Of a stretch of DNA of 64,000 nucleotides, positions 35,707 to 48,500 are shown piece by piece. Under the pieces are notes generated by a model that was not told the origin of the DNA, did not search any database, and worked only from the letters and a program-made list of their open reading frames with translations. Each line of letters opens with the position of its first letter. Positions within the stretch are counted from its first letter, which is position 1. The position numbers were made by a program, and so were the translations under genes. The stretch is from Taxillus chinensis (lineage: Eukaryota > Streptophyta > Magnoliopsida > Santalales > Loranthaceae). Where the stretch lies: assembly GCA_023512835.1 (NCBI GenBank), contig CM042091.1, positions 18,059,506-18,123,505 on the forward strand. The letters are read 5' to 3'.

Positions 35707-36279
35707 GCACCCTATATGAATAACGTGATATGCAATATGGAAGCGTTAGGAGAGCAAAAAGAAATATATACAGAATAAACAAATAAACAAATAAACAAAT
35801 ATTGATACTTTAAACAAACAAGGGATGCCTTAATGCAGCTACCTTGCAAAACCAAGGTTAGCATGGCATGCTTAGTCATACAACATGTGGGTCGGTGTCC
35901 CCCTTAAGGGCCATGATTTCTCACCCTATCTTATTCGTTGGTCCCCAAGCTTCCTTTTTAGAGGGCTCCGTACACCATGGGATTTACCGGAGGGGAGCCT
36001 TAAAAGGACCTCATGCCTGAGTGAGGAGTCCGGGGTCCCTTTGCGGATAATGATCAACGCTTGGGGTACCCTAATAAACCTCGCTAACCTAAACTGTGAT
36101 AGAAACCCGGATGTAAAACACGACTATCATGGTATCAAAGCGCGTAAATCAAAACTTTCATGTGACGGCAATTAAACGCAGTAAATCAATCGAGTAAATA
36201 AAAAAAATGAAAGAATAAAAACAATGTAAAACAAAGAAGAAACCTCCTAATCCTAATCCTAGGCGTAACTCTCTAAGCA
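35707..36279 (-). other. Ogre-2 leader between primer binding site and ORF1
   Basis: Non-coding leader in the inverted block. No structure beyond an A-rich stretch (36,190-36,240 on plus) is evident. Confidence 0.6.
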
Positions 36280-36297
36280 TCCCCAGCGGAGTCGCCA
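36280..36297 (-). other. Ogre-2 primer binding site
   Basis: On the minus strand TGGCGACTCCGCTGGGGA lies two bases inside the LTR end. Ogre elements use a tRNA-Arg primer and, as I recall, this sequence matches that type. Confidence 0.8.
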
Positions 36298-36299
36298 AC

Positions 36300-37313
36300 T
36301 GTCATCACCGGATTTCGTCCGAGAGGGAAATCGCTTTTGGGGTGCGGTTTCCCCCAACCATCATTCAAATGGTGATGAGAAAACGGAGTCACCACCAACC
36401 GTTTTTGGGGTGCAGTTGGCCACCTAAAGGAAAATTGATCTAATGCCGCTAGGGGATGGGCTCGGGAGTTGATTACGCGTGGGGAAGGACTAACACCCCC
36501 CACAACACCCTTTTGGTACATATCTTAGGATTTTAAAGGTTTCTAATTTGTTTAAGGTGAGGTGAAATTTGCGTTTATCCCTAAAGTCTACGCTTTTTAT
36601 TTTCCTAAGTCATTTGTTAACGTTAAGATTTAATCCAATTTATCCTAAGCCTCTAAGGGAAATCCTAACAATTTTGATTTTTCTATTTTGATTTCTACAT
36701 TCTTTGTTAAAGTTAAAAATTAAGTTCAATTTATTCCTAAATCTCTAAAGGGAATCCTATGGTTTATCCTAAGGTAAACTAACAATTTTTATTCCTAAAT
36801 TTAATGCTAACGTTTTTTTTAAAACTAAATATGTACAAAAACAAAAACAAAACAAAAAAATGTTAAGCATGAAAACTAATGAAGAAAGGTAAAATGAAAA
36901 ATTAGAAGAAAAGGCTCAATGTCAAAGTCCACGTATTAAAAATAAAACTCTAAATTAAAACTTTTTTGTTGTTTTGTTTTTGTTGTGATTTTAGAAAACC
37001 CCCCTTTTTTTTTAAAGACTTCGTTTTTGTTTTTGTTTTGATTTTTTTTGTTTTTAATAAAACAATTTGTTTAAGAAAAGAGTTTTTTTTTTGGGAAATG
37101 TGTTCAATTAAAAACAATAAAGAAAATGCATAAGTAAATGGAAACAAATACAAGTGATGTGTGTGATAGTGTGTCATCCACAAAATAACAAACTCACTTT
37201 TTTTTTTTTGTATTTCTCTTCTCTCTCTTTTTTTACTATACTTATTCACAAATTGCAAATCATAAAACTCATAATTACAAGGCCCAAGCTAACAAAATTC
37301 CTATGAGCCCAAA
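36300..37313 (-). mobile_element. Ogre-2 5' LTR, 3' part (inverted)
   Basis: Minus-strand match to 48,131-49,202 of the 3' LTR, ending TGATGACA next to the primer binding site. It is the missing continuation of the LTR cut at 32,064. Confidence 0.88.
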
Positions 37314-38269
37314 GAGGAAAGCTGAAAGGAGAAATGGTCGAGGCACCAAAGAGGTCACCACTACCTCCGAAGAAGAAAGAAGGGGAAACTAATTTCGCGT
37401 ATCAGTCTGGCCCAATGATGCAACCTAACCCTCCCCAAATGCCTGTTTACTTCAGACCACCTCCAGTAGCCGCATATGCCACACCTGCACCTATCCCGCA
37501 ATTTCAACCTTTCCAATTTTAGGCAAGACCCCAATACATTTACCCAGCTCTACAATTTCCTCAACTACCTACCCCAGCACCAGTCCAAGCACCCGTCAGA
37601 AGCCCATCTACTGACCCGAAACCAAATCAAGCTTCCAAGAAGCACCAGGAGTTCGACCCAATCCCTATGACTTATGCTGAACTGTACCCAAGGCTCCTCG
37701 AGGCAAAGCTAGTAGTCCCTACCCCTATGGGAGAACTGAAACCGCCATACCCAAATTGGTACAAACCAGACCTTCATTGCGTATATCTTGCTGGTGTCGT
37801 AGGACACAATGTTGAAGGTTGCATCGCATTTAAAAGGAAAGTCCAAGCGTTAAAAGATGCTCACTGGTTGGATTTCGCGACACTATCCAATTCCCCGAGT
37901 GTCAATAATAACCCATTGCCAGAACACTCTAATAGTGTTACTGCCATCACCTCGAAAGCTAGGATTGCGAAGATCTCCCAAGTACGAATGCAAAGGGACC
38001 AATTGTTTCAATTTTTACTCAAGTACGGATATTTGTTGACCAGATCAACTATTGACGATGAAGAAGGGACCGACCAACAGAAAAGGTGTCTGTTCCATGA
38101 AATGGCTCCAGGACATGACATTAACAATTGCATGGAGTTCGAAAGTGTTGTTCAGGAATTGATCGACTACCCAAGGATTGAATTTTCAAAACAGTGTATT
38201 GACGCATCCATCCAGATGGTCCAAGGAGATAATGCAGACGTTTTCACAAACATGCCCAAGCCTCTCTGA
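37314..38269 (+). pseudogene. Ogre-2 gag, C-terminal part
   Basis: Resumes gag exactly where the inverted part stops. A Pro/Gln-rich linker (37,334-37,670) leads to the zinc-knuckle region (37,667-38,269). Knuckle 1, CVYLAGVVGHNVEGC, has lost its first His (Leu). Knuckle 2, CLFHEMAPGHDINNC, is intact. Ogre-1 shows different knuckle losses. An in-frame TAG at about 37,520 separates the linker from the rest. Confidence 0.82.
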
Positions 38270-38458
38270 ATTTACACTACAACTCTAGAAATACCCCTAT
38301 TACCCCATGGGATCCAGCCTCTTACAATCCATATACCCCCTCAACCTTCCTACAAAAGTGAGAAAGTTGTTCCTTGGAGGTACGGATGTGAAGCTGTAGC
38401 ACAAGGGAACCCTCAAACAAAGAAGACAACTCGGAGTGGATGTCTTTATGCACCCGAA

Positions 38459-39728
38459 GTGCTTGAACAATCGAAGAAGGGAAAAGCTATTGCATTAGAA
38501 CCAGCCAACGAGGAAATTCAAATTACTGAGGAAGACGTTGCTGAGTTTCTGAAGTTGATTAAGCATAGTGAATATAATATCGTGGAACAACTAAGCAAAC
38601 AGACCGCTCGGATCTCACTACTCTCACTACTAAAAGATTCTACTCCACACTGAGAAGCATTAATGAAGGTCCTTAGCAAGGCTTACGTCCCACCAACTAT
38701 TTCGGTGGAGAACATGGACACACTTGTTGGAAACCTTGTAGTGGACAACTTTATATCGTTTAGCGAGGATGAACAGCCGCAGGAGGGCAAGGGTCACATT
38801 AAAGCTTTGCACATTTCTGTCAAGTGCAGAGAACACACCATCTCCCGGTTGATCGATAATGGGTCCGCTGACAACATTATGCCTTTACAACTATTACAAC
38901 AGCTGCCCATAGATTCTTCGTACATGTGGTCAAGTAACATAGTAGTTCGAGCCTTTGACGGTGGGAAAAGAGGAGTAACAGGAACGCTGGATATCCCATT
39001 GCTGATCAGACCCATGGTCTTTTCAGTTGAATTTCAGATCTTGGATATTGCACCATACTACAGTTGCTTGTTGGGAAGGCCATGGATTCACACAGCGGGA
39101 GCAGTACCTTCTACTCTGCACCAGAAACTGAAGTTCGTGCTTGACAATCACCTCATTTGTGTATCCGGGGAGACAGACCTGCTGGTAACCAAGCCCTCAT
39201 CCATGCCTTGTATTGACAGCAGAGAGGACGTACCTGAATGTTCTTTCTGAGCCTTTGAAGTAGTCAATGTGACCTATGTGACACGGCCCAGTTTGTATCA
39301 AAGGATAGAGCTCAACTGTCCAAAGCTACCAAGATGATTGCACATACGATGCTTAGGCAACGACATAAGCCAGGACTTGGGCTCGGTGCATCCTCGCAGG
39401 GCATGAAAGACCCGTTACGCATCTGGGGCACGACAGAACGATATGGGCTAGGCTACAAACCCACCAAAGTAGACCGGCAAAAGGAAGCCTTCAGGAAGAG
39501 GGAAGTCAGAATGGCCAAGCCGCAGAAGCGACCTATCCAAGAAGAGCGGATGGCATTTCCACCCTCAGAAGACACATTCTACAGTGGAGGGTTTGCTTAT
39601 CAAGAGAAGGCTGCGATCATTGCTGCTGTGGAGAGCAAGGAGCCAGAAGTGGGCCAGGTGGTGTTCGTGCAGGAAGGAGCACCAGGACAACCTCTCAACA
39701 ATTGGACTAGCACATGTCTCCACGTGAT
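38459..39728 (+). pseudogene. Ogre-2 protease and G-patch region
   Basis: The protease active site LIDNGSADNIMPL (38,848-38,886) is in an open frame from 38,663 to 39,250, unlike in Ogre-1. The frame is cut by a TGA at 38,651 and a TGA at 39,248 plus an indel near 39,305. The G-patch-like MLRQRHKPGLGLG and RYGLGYKP follow (39,349-39,465) in the frame that runs to the splice donor. Role as in Ogre-1: polyprotein maturation. Confidence 0.8.
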
Positions 39729-39899
39729 GTAATCCTAGGGGAAATCTTATTTGGATATTTTGTTTGTTTTCACTTCTATGTCTCTTTGAGATGTTTCGCT
39801 TTTAATAAAGTATATGTTTTTCCAAAAACGGTGCATTGCATCTCATTATCATATGCATATCATATTTTGCTATCAACTTGTTGATCATTTCACAAATAG
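39729..39899 (+). other. Ogre-2 intron between protease and RT
   Basis: 171 nt, starts GTAATC and ends CAAATAG. It uses the same donor context and the same codon phase as the Ogre-1 intron (6,178-6,374), though 26 nt shorter. Without splicing, translation ends at the TAA overlapping the donor. Confidence 0.75.
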
Positions 39900-41514
39900 G
39901 TACCGTGAATTCGACGAGGGTGTGACAAGCAATAATGAGGCGGGATGCCCAAAGTTTGACCAAAGTCCAGATTGGGAGAAGTCAGTGCATGAAACAAGTG
40001 AGGCTGACTTAGAAGATGAGGTCGATTTACCTGAAGATATCCTTCGACTGTTGGAAAGGGAGGACCAGTTCAAGACCCCAAGTGAGGACCCTATAGAAAC
40101 AGTGACTGTGGGAACAGACGCAGAACCAAGAAGGCTTAAAGTGAGTTCTTCATTATCCGCGGAGATCAAGGGGCAGTTGATTGAATTGTTGACCAGTTTC
40201 AAGGACGTGTTCGCCTGGTCATATCAAGATATGCCGGGTCTGAATCCAGATATCGTGCAACATCAAATACCACTGAAGCCAGAATGTCCGCCGGTCCAGC
40301 AGAAGCTACGAAGGATGAGGCCGCAGATGATATTGAAGATCAAAGAGGAGATCAAAAAGCAATGGATGCCGGTTTCCTTAGTGTTGCTCATTATCCAGAA
40401 TGGGTGGCGAACATTGTGCCAGTGCCAAAAAAAAAGAGGAAAAATCCGTGTATACGTCGACTACCGAGATCTAAATAAGGCGAGCCCAAAAGATAACTTT
40501 CCACTCCCACATATTGATATTCTGGTGGACAACACGACGAAGCATGCTTTGTTTTCATTTATGGATGGATTCTTGGGCTATAACCAGATCCAGATGGCCC
40601 CCGAGCACAAGGAGCGGACGACCTTCACGACATTATGGGGTACATTTTGTTACAATGTGATGCCATTCGGGCTCAAGAATGCGGGAGCCACTTACCAAAG
40701 AGCTATGGTCACGTTGTTTCACGATATGATGCATAAGGAGGTGGAAGTGTATGTGGATGACATGATAGCCAAATCAGCAAGTACGGAAAGTCATGTTGAG
40801 GTACTCCGCAAACTCTTCCAAAGGTTGCGAAAGTATCAACTCAAGTTGAATCCGGAGAAGTGTACTTTTGGTGCTACATCGGGTAAGCTATTGGGATTCA
40901 TAATCAGTGAGAAAGGGATAGAGATTGACCCTGACAAGATTCGAGCTATCTAGGAGATGTCACCACCAACCACTGTTAGGGAAGTCAGAAGTTTATTGGG
41001 GCACTTGAATTACATCGCTAGGTTCATTTCGCAGTTGACGGCCACATGTGAACCATTATTTAAATCACTACGAAACGACAATCCAGAAGTTTGGAATGAA
41101 GCATGTCAGGAGGCCCTTGACAAAATCAAGCAATACTTGATAAATCCACCAATCCTGGTTCCACCGGTACCTAACAAGCCACTCATCCTCTATTTAACTT
41201 TCCAAGGCTCATCAATGGGTTCTGTATTGGGACAGCATGATGCCTCAGGAAGAAAGGGACAAGCAATTTATTACCTGAGCAAGAAGTTCACCCCTGGCGA
41301 AACGAAGTACACTCCGTTGGAAAAGGCCTGTTGCGCTCTGGTTTGGACTGTCCGACGATTAAGGCAGTACACCCTCTATCATACAACATGGCTTATTGCG
41401 AAGCATGACCTGCTCAAATACTTATTGGAGAAACCATCAATTTCTGGAGGATCGCCAAGTGGCAGTTGTTGTTATCCGAATATGATATTGTGTATGTGCC
41501 TCATAAAGCCATAA
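39900..41514 (+). pseudogene. Ogre-2 reverse transcriptase and RNase H
   Basis: RT shows VYVDYRDLNKASP (40,447-40,490), LFSFMDGFLGYNQI (40,551-40,590) and the catalytic YVDD (40,750-40,761). A one-base loss near 40,367 and a one-base gain in an A-run near 40,430 leave about 22 codons in the wrong frame while the ORF stays open. A TAG at 40,951-40,953 splits off the connection/RNase H part (40,957-41,400), which otherwise reads well (GSVLGQHDASGRKGQ, YTPLEKACCALVW). Not functional as read. Confidence 0.86.
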
Positions 41515-42173
41515 AAGGAAGTGTTATAGCAGATTATCTGGCAGAAAGGGCTTTGGAAGACTACAAACCTATGAATGTTGGATTTCCCGATGAGCACATC
41601 AATATCATTGAAGAAGAGTCTGACTTGTGGATTATGTGGTTTGACGGTGCCTCTAGTCTGTTGGGGCATGGTATTGGGGCTATCCTGATATCCCCAAAGG
41701 GTGAACACTTCCCCATAGCAGCCAAGTTGACATTTCCATGCACAAATAATGTAGCCGAGTATGAAGCTTGTTTGATGGGTGTTCAAGAAGCCATTAATCC
41801 AGAAATCAAAAAGTTACAAGTATTCGAAGATTCAGCCCTTGTGATTTATCAAGTTAGAAATAAGTGGGAAACTCGGAACCACAAATTGGTCCCGTATCAG
41901 AAGCTTATCTCTAGGTTGATCGAGCAATTTGAGGAGATTACCTTTGAGCACATGCCAAGAGAGCATAATCAGATTCCTGATGCATTGGCTACCTTAGCCT
42001 CTCTCATTCGACTGGATACAAAACTCGAGGTTCAATCCTTTGACATTCATATTCGAGACACGCCAGCTCATTGCATGGCTATTGAAGGAGACCCAGAAGA
42101 AAAGCCTTGGTATCATGATCTCAGGCAATACCTACTTAAACAAGAATATCCCGAAGGTGTGCGTCCGACATAG
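41466..42173 (+). pseudogene. Ogre-2 archaeal-type RNase H
   Basis: Open frame with WIMWFDGASSLLGHGIGA, NNVAEYEACLMG and PREHNQIPDALATLASLIRLD, continuing into the integrase linker (MAIEGDPEEKPWYHDLRQY). The FGDSALV of Ogre-1 is FEDSALV here. A frameshift near 41,450 separates it from the first RNase H, and another near 42,160 separates it from integrase. Confidence 0.84.
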
Positions 42174-43355
42174 ATAAGAGGAACATCCGGAGGGCTGCAA
42201 CCAAGTATTACCTTGATGGTTCTATCCTATATCGACGAAATCATGACATGGTGCTACTGCGTTGTGTAGAAAAGGAAGAGTCGTCACAGCTAATGAAGGA
42301 ACTTCATGAAGGGAGCTGTGGGTTACATGCAAACGGATATGCACTGGCAAGACAAATTATGAGAATGGGTTATTACTGGGCCACAATGGAGAAGGACTGC
42401 ATTGATTATGTACGCAAGTGTTTCAAATGTCAGATATATGGTGATCGGATTCAAGCACCGTCATCTCAGTTGCATGTTATAACTTCACCATGGCCTTTCT
42501 CGCTCTGGGGCATGGACGTCATCGGACCTATATCACCGAAGGCATCTAATGGACATTGCTTCATCTTGGTGGCCATTGATTACTTCACTAAATGGGTGGA
42601 AGCCGCATCTTACGCCAACGTGACACAAGCAGTGGTAGTCAAGTTTGTTCGTAACAATATCATATGCCGTTATGGACTCCCAAAGCAAATCATCACAGAT
42701 AATGCAACAAACTTGAACAGCCGAATGATGGGTAATCTGTGTGAGCAGTTCAAGATCCAGCACCGAAATTCAATCCCGTACAGACCCAAGATGAATGGGG
42801 CAGTCGAAGCAGCTAACAAGAATATCAAGAATATTGTTAGAAAGATGACCGAGACGTACAAAGATTGGCATGAGAAGCTGCCCTATGCAATACACGCATA
42901 CCGCACCTCGGTGCGTACATCAACTGGGGCAACTTCGTTCTCATTAGTTTATGGAATGGAGGCGGTTTTGCCGATCGAAGTGGAGATTCCTTCCCTACGG
43001 GTACTCAAGGACACACAGTTGGATGAAGCAGAGTGCGTTCAATGTCGGTACAAACAACTGAATTTCGTGGAAGAAAAGCGCATCGCAGCGGTGAATAGAG
43101 GCCGTTTGTACCAGCAGAGGATGATGAAAAGTTATGACAAGAAGGTGAAGCCTCGAACTTTTCAAGAGGGGGAGCTTGTACTTAAGAAGATCTTGCCTAT
43201 CTAAGCTAATCACAGGGGCAAGTGGACACCTAATTATGAAGGTCCGTACGTCGTCAAAACAGCTTTCTCTAGCGGAGCATTAATCCTTGTCAAAATGGAA
43301 GAAATGAGCTACCAAATCCGGTCAACAGTGATGCCGTGAAGAAATTCTATGCCTG
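42174..43355 (+). pseudogene. Ogre-2 integrase
   Basis: The zinc-binding region is better kept than in Ogre-1 (ELHEGSCGLHANG, then CFKCQIYGD). The catalytic acids are in GMDVIGP, ITDNATN and NGAVEAANKN. A TAA at 43,202-43,204 (CAA in Ogre-1) and a frameshift near 43,296 truncate the C-terminus; the coding equivalent ends near 43,355. Confidence 0.86.
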
Positions 43356-43849
43356 ACTCCTGTTACAATATTGTATTGGATTAGGATCAACATGTAATCA
43401 AACGACTCTATCCATGTCACACCTTTCGTTGTCATTCTCTCATCTCTTTAATACATCTCACTGAAGTCCCATGAGGACGCCTTACATTGGGGCATTGCCT
43501 ATTCAAATACCTCCACAACACGAGGAGTGGAAACATGCATGCCTAACACCCCTACTTAGCCTAAAGTCCAAAAAAAAAATGAAAAAAAAAACAAAAAGGA
43601 AAAAGGAAAAAAAATGAAAAAAACAACAACAAGTGTTCAACCAATACTAGTAGCACAATTGTCAACATTTAGTGACGCCCTATCCTCAACAATGACCTTT
43701 GTAGCAAAAAAACCAAACATTTTCTCTAACCTTCTATCCCCGCCAAAAGCCAACTGCCAACACTTATGCTTGTCCAGAGTCCTTGATTACATGTATAATC
43801 TTTTTCTCAATCTAATATAAATAACAGGATACCTCAAAACAGAGAGCGG

Positions 43850-44075
43850 ACTTAGTGAAAACCTGAAAAGGCACTAAGGGTAAAATACAAAAAAAAAAAA
43901 GAAAAAAAAAGTAAAGCCGGATTTAGTGAAAACCCGAAAGGGCACTAAAGGTAAAATACAAAGGCAACGAGAAAGCAAGACTTAGTGAAAACCCAAAAGG
44001 GCATTAAGGGTAAAATACAAAGGCAAAAGGAAAAATCGGACTTAGCGAAAACCTGGAAGGGCGCTAAGGACAAAG
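43850..44075 (+). repeat. Ogre-2 3' tandem array A
   Basis: About four copies of the 'gacttagtgaaaacc' unit also found at 10,291-10,605, one of them stretched by an A-run. Confidence 0.82.
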
Positions 44076-44984
44076 CAAAGACAACAAAATGAGAGTCCAA
44101 CGATGCGACATCCGACACTTGGGGTTAGAGATGATCATAGAATCAAGACGGAGCAGCTAGTAGAGCAATCACATATTACAAGGAAGAGAAGGAGTTTGGT
44201 CAAACTGAAGGCACACCTAACTCAAAATTGCGCCTCACGCTTTTCAAGAAGTCAGGTTTTGTTTGTTAAAGTTAAGCATGTTGTGCTTTATATGATGTGA
44301 TTATGATAAATTGAGATCATGCTCATAAATTCTTTTTCAAAATATTTGGTTTTAAAAAATTGTTATCTCACTGTAGAGTGAAACCTTCCAAAGTCCTAAT
44401 AGACTTCCCCAAGGATTGCTTCACAAGAAGAGGTTGCTATGAAGAATTATGAGGTAACACCGAGGCCCCATGGACATAATCCCTAAAAAGGACGAAATAA
44501 TGGCAATAGATGATGGGAAAAATGATAACCCATCATTGAAGCCAGCAACGTCTGCAAAAGCCTAGCTCATGACAACTGTTGTTCCGTTGAAGCCAACAGA
44601 ACCCCGAGAAGAACTGAGCAGTGAAAGTCAAGCATCATGACACCCCATCAAGAGCTCTACCGCAACAGAAGGATGGGATCACAAAGCGCTTGGGACATTT
44701 AACCCTTCCCTTTCCCCTTGGATTTTCAATAAGAATGTTAAAATTCCCATGCATCCATGCACATGCATCATACGTTCACATATTCTATGCATGCTTTTGC
44801 ACGTTGTGACTGCGTTTCAGGGACCCTATACAGCGTGGAGTTTTCATTTCAAGACTATCTCAAGTCACAGTCAAGCACCAGATATCCCTCGAGCCTTTTG
44901 ACCCCCTTTTGAAGTCCAAATTTTTAAACATCCATCTCAAAGGTTTTTCATTTCCCATTTTAGCTTTTCGAACTTCACGTTTTT

Positions 44985-45276
44985 TCGATTCCTGTTAATC
45001 TCAAGGATTTTTCATTCCTGTTTTAAACCTCAAGGGCTTTTCAATTCCAAGTTTTAAAATTCCTATTAATCTTAAGGATTTTTCATTCCTGTTTTAAACC
45101 TCAAGGGCTTTTCAATTCCAAGTTTTACAATTCTCGTTAATCTCAAGGATTTTTCATTCCTGTTTTACACCTCAAAGCCTTTCAATTCTTACTTTTTAAA
45201 TTTCAGTTAATCTCAAGGATTTTTCGTTCCTGTTTTAAACCTCAAGGGCCTTTCAATTCTGAGTTTTTAAATTCCT
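44985..45276 (+). repeat. Ogre-2 3' tandem array B, truncated
   Basis: About four copies of the ~70-bp 'ctcaaggatttttcattcct' unit; Ogre-1 has about ten. The array is cut mid-unit at 'attcctgt', where the copied copia flank begins. Confidence 0.86.
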
Positions 45277-45278
45277 GT

Positions 45279-45548
45279 AGCACCCAGAAAAAAAGGAAAG
45301 GCTAATGCTGAAGCATCTAGTGCCAAGAGCTCGTCACCTAATCACAAAGGAATAGGCCATATGGAACATAGTAGCAAACATGTAATAGCAAAGAAATCTA
45401 TATCTCTTATTCTCGCTCCACACTATAGTGTATGCTCAATATGTAAAGAAATAGGCCATTACCACTATGAGTGCTTGATTTTGTATGATGACTGGATATG
45501 TAATTAAGCTCACATCAATAATAAAAAATCAGTTGATTAAAAGGATTT
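45279..45548 (+). repeat. Copy of the copia-1 flank inside Ogre-2
   Basis: Gap-free copy of 29,858-30,127 ending GATTT, next to the LTR start. It occupies the place of the element's own 3' end and polypurine tract. Confidence 0.93.
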
Positions 45549-48500
45549 TGTTGGACCCTAATTTGTCCGGATTGGACATATTTTATCAAATTCAATTTTC
45601 TTCGAGGCCGCCTTGATCTGTTGAAATTTTGCAGAACGATGGAGTCGTGATCGTCGAGGTGCAAATGCCCAATTTTTAAGACAATTATTCGAACGGCCTC
45701 CAAATGCCAAAGAATTAGTCCTGGCCAATAAAAAAATCTAATTCAAGGATCAACGCAATCGACCGCGCTCAATTTTGAGGTCAAACGAAGAAGATATAGT
45801 CAAAACAGTGTTCGGGCCACTAGCGATGGTTGAAACGGTAATTGACTTTTCAAACGGTACTCCGAATCAGGTCACAAACCTCATAATCTCATCCTACTCG
45901 CCGTTCTGAGAATTTTGACATATATATTGTATATATTTGCTTCCGGGGCTTTTTTTTATTAAAAATCAAAATAAATATGTTTTTCGGTTACAAATAATCT
46001 CAGTACATGCTTGCCGTAAAAATGAGATCTTTTTCAAATAAAATTGACACGGGATCACTCGTCCTGATGCCCCGAGTCCAAAAATAATTTTTTTGAGATG
46101 TTTTGAAGTCTGGGTCGTCCTACCAATCCCGAAAACCGAAAGACGTCAGTTAAAAACCAAAAACAATAATTTTTTGCTTTTTATTTTCTTTTCCCGCCCG
46201 CCCTAGGCCAGATGTCGACCTCTTATTGGCTGAAAGAAATAAAACCCAAAAAAAATAATAAACCAAAATAACAAAAATCAAATGAAAAGAAAATAAAAAT
46301 AATAATAACAAAAGCAAAAACAAAAAAACGCCAGCCACAATCGCACTCAACCTTATCGCTCCACCTACTCTCTTGTCTTCTTCTTCCTCTCTCCCTCCTC
46401 GTCGCTGTCGTCTTCCCCAAATCCACGCCCCTGCCGCCGTGATCCCGGAGGACCACCGGACCACCCCGTCGCCACCGGATCTAGCTCACCACGCACCCAT
46501 CCTTCGACGCATCACCCAACCATGGTTCAACCATGGGTTTCCTTCCCCTCTCTCGGCCTTAACTCCTCACCCAGCAGCGTTAACCCATGGCCGATTCAAC
46601 GGCGCCTCCTTTGAAACCCTAATCGCCTCGCCTATAAAACCCCTCTTTTCTTCCTCTCTGCTTCCTCTGGCTGGCCAAACGAAAAAAAACCAAAACGCAT
46701 CATCTTCTTCATCTTCTCTCGCCTCCTCCAAAACCAAAAACACCTTACCCAAAACCACCCTTCCTCATATCACTTCTCCAATCGAAGGCCTAGCCCTTTT
46801 CCCTAACCTACATCACCAAAAATTGTCATCTGCGACTTCCATATCCTAAGCCTTTTCCTTTTTCCACAACACCGAAACCAGACGCCTATCCTCCCCCTTT
46901 GCCGGCACACCACTTGCTGGTCGCCATGGAGTTGGACTCGATCGACACTGTGTTGGTGCATCCGTCCGCCATTTGACCCACGGCCACCAGGAGAGAGGTG
47001 GAGGATCCTCGAGACCATTCTACTACATCACGATAGTCAAATGGAGGCACCAAGGAGGCAACACGGGAAACACCAGAAGGCGCTGAGGACACCTAGGAGG
47101 CACCAAGGGCAGTCCATTCGTCGTTCCGTCGCTCGGTCTACAGCCAGTGCAGAGGACTCCTGTTCGTGCGCAAGGAAACGGGCATCGCCTATATCCTCGG
47201 TAATGTCCCTTTTCTGATAAATTGTATGAATTTTTGTATGTGGTTTGAGCTGGTAACCCGTTCGTTGTATATGTTATTCACTGTTTTGGTGCTGTATGAA
47301 TTGTATAAATTGTATGAATCCGAGTTTGTTCGTATTGTTGGAGTGTCCATGTACTTCTTTACACATTTTCTACTACCCTTTTTGTGATAGCGTTTTGATT
47401 CTGTTCGTGGGGTTCGTGTGTTTTAATCTGATGAATAGTATTTATGTTGTTTGGGCGTGGCTAAAGCCATCTGTTTATGTTTATCTCGTTTTGTTTTCTA
47501 AGATACTGAATGCACGTTTTCAATAACAAAGGCAGCAAATAAACGTATGACTTGGATTGCGTTTTGTTCCCTTCAGTCGGGTTTTGTTCTGACTTGGTTT
47601 CAAAATGTATAAACGCTCTGGTTTGTTTTTTTTTAAAACGCATGAATGCTCTTGGGTCTGATTTTCATCCACGGTTCTGCTTGTTCACTTTCTATGAGTT
47701 TCATACGTCCTTAAAACTAAAAAAACTGGGTTTTATTTTTGTTCAAGCATTATCTTGTTGTTGGTTACTGGTTTTTGCGTTTGTGACGCAAGCTTTTAGC
47801 GGCTGTCTGTTTTTCCTTTGCGTTTTCTTTTTCTGTAGTGTTCTCTCTTTAGTTTGAGACTACTGCACCTTCCATTTCTGGTTTTAGTTTTCCTCCCTAT
47901 GTCTCCATTGTTTCTCTTATGTTTTGTTTCATTTTTCCTGCTTATGTTTATTTGGCGAGTGAGCTCAACGAAGTTTTGACGTGGAGACCATTCGTTCCTA
48001 CCTGCAACGTTCTGTTTCTAGTTTTGTCCACCTGTGTAGACGTGATCTATGTGTGTGTGTGCTTTTATTTATTTATTTTTTATTTTTTTTTATTTTCATT
48101 GTTATTTATTTCTTAGCTTACTTTGGTAATTTTGGGCTCATAGGAATTTTGTTAGCTTGGGCCTTGTAATTATGAGTTTTGTGATTTATGAATAAGTATA
48201 GTAAAAAAAAAAAGAGAAGAGAAATACAAAAAAAAAAAAAAAAGAAAAAGAAAAAAGAAAGAGAAAAAAAAAAAAAAAAAGGGAAAAAAGTGAGTTCGTT
48301 ATTTTGTGGATGACACACTATCACACACATCACTTGTATTTGTTTCCATTTACTTATGCATTTTCTTTAGTGTTTTTAATTGAACACATTTCCCAAAAAA
48401 AACTCTTTTCTTAAACAAATTGTTTTATTAAAAACAAAAAAAATCAAAACAAAAACAAAAACAAAGTCTTTCAAAAAAAAAGGGGGTTTTCTAAAATCAC

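Larger units (their letters stand above)
32065..37313 (-). other. Inverted block of Ogre-2
   Basis: On the minus strand this block reads, in normal element order, LTR 3' end, primer binding site, leader, ORF1 and the first part of gag. Its left edge joins the LTR at 'ccat' (equivalent to 47,470) to gag. Its right edge joins the LTR at 'gagcccaaa' (equivalent to 48,131) to the next gag bases. About 660 bp of LTR (47,471-48,130 equivalent) and about a dozen bp of gag are lost at the breaks. Confidence 0.88.
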
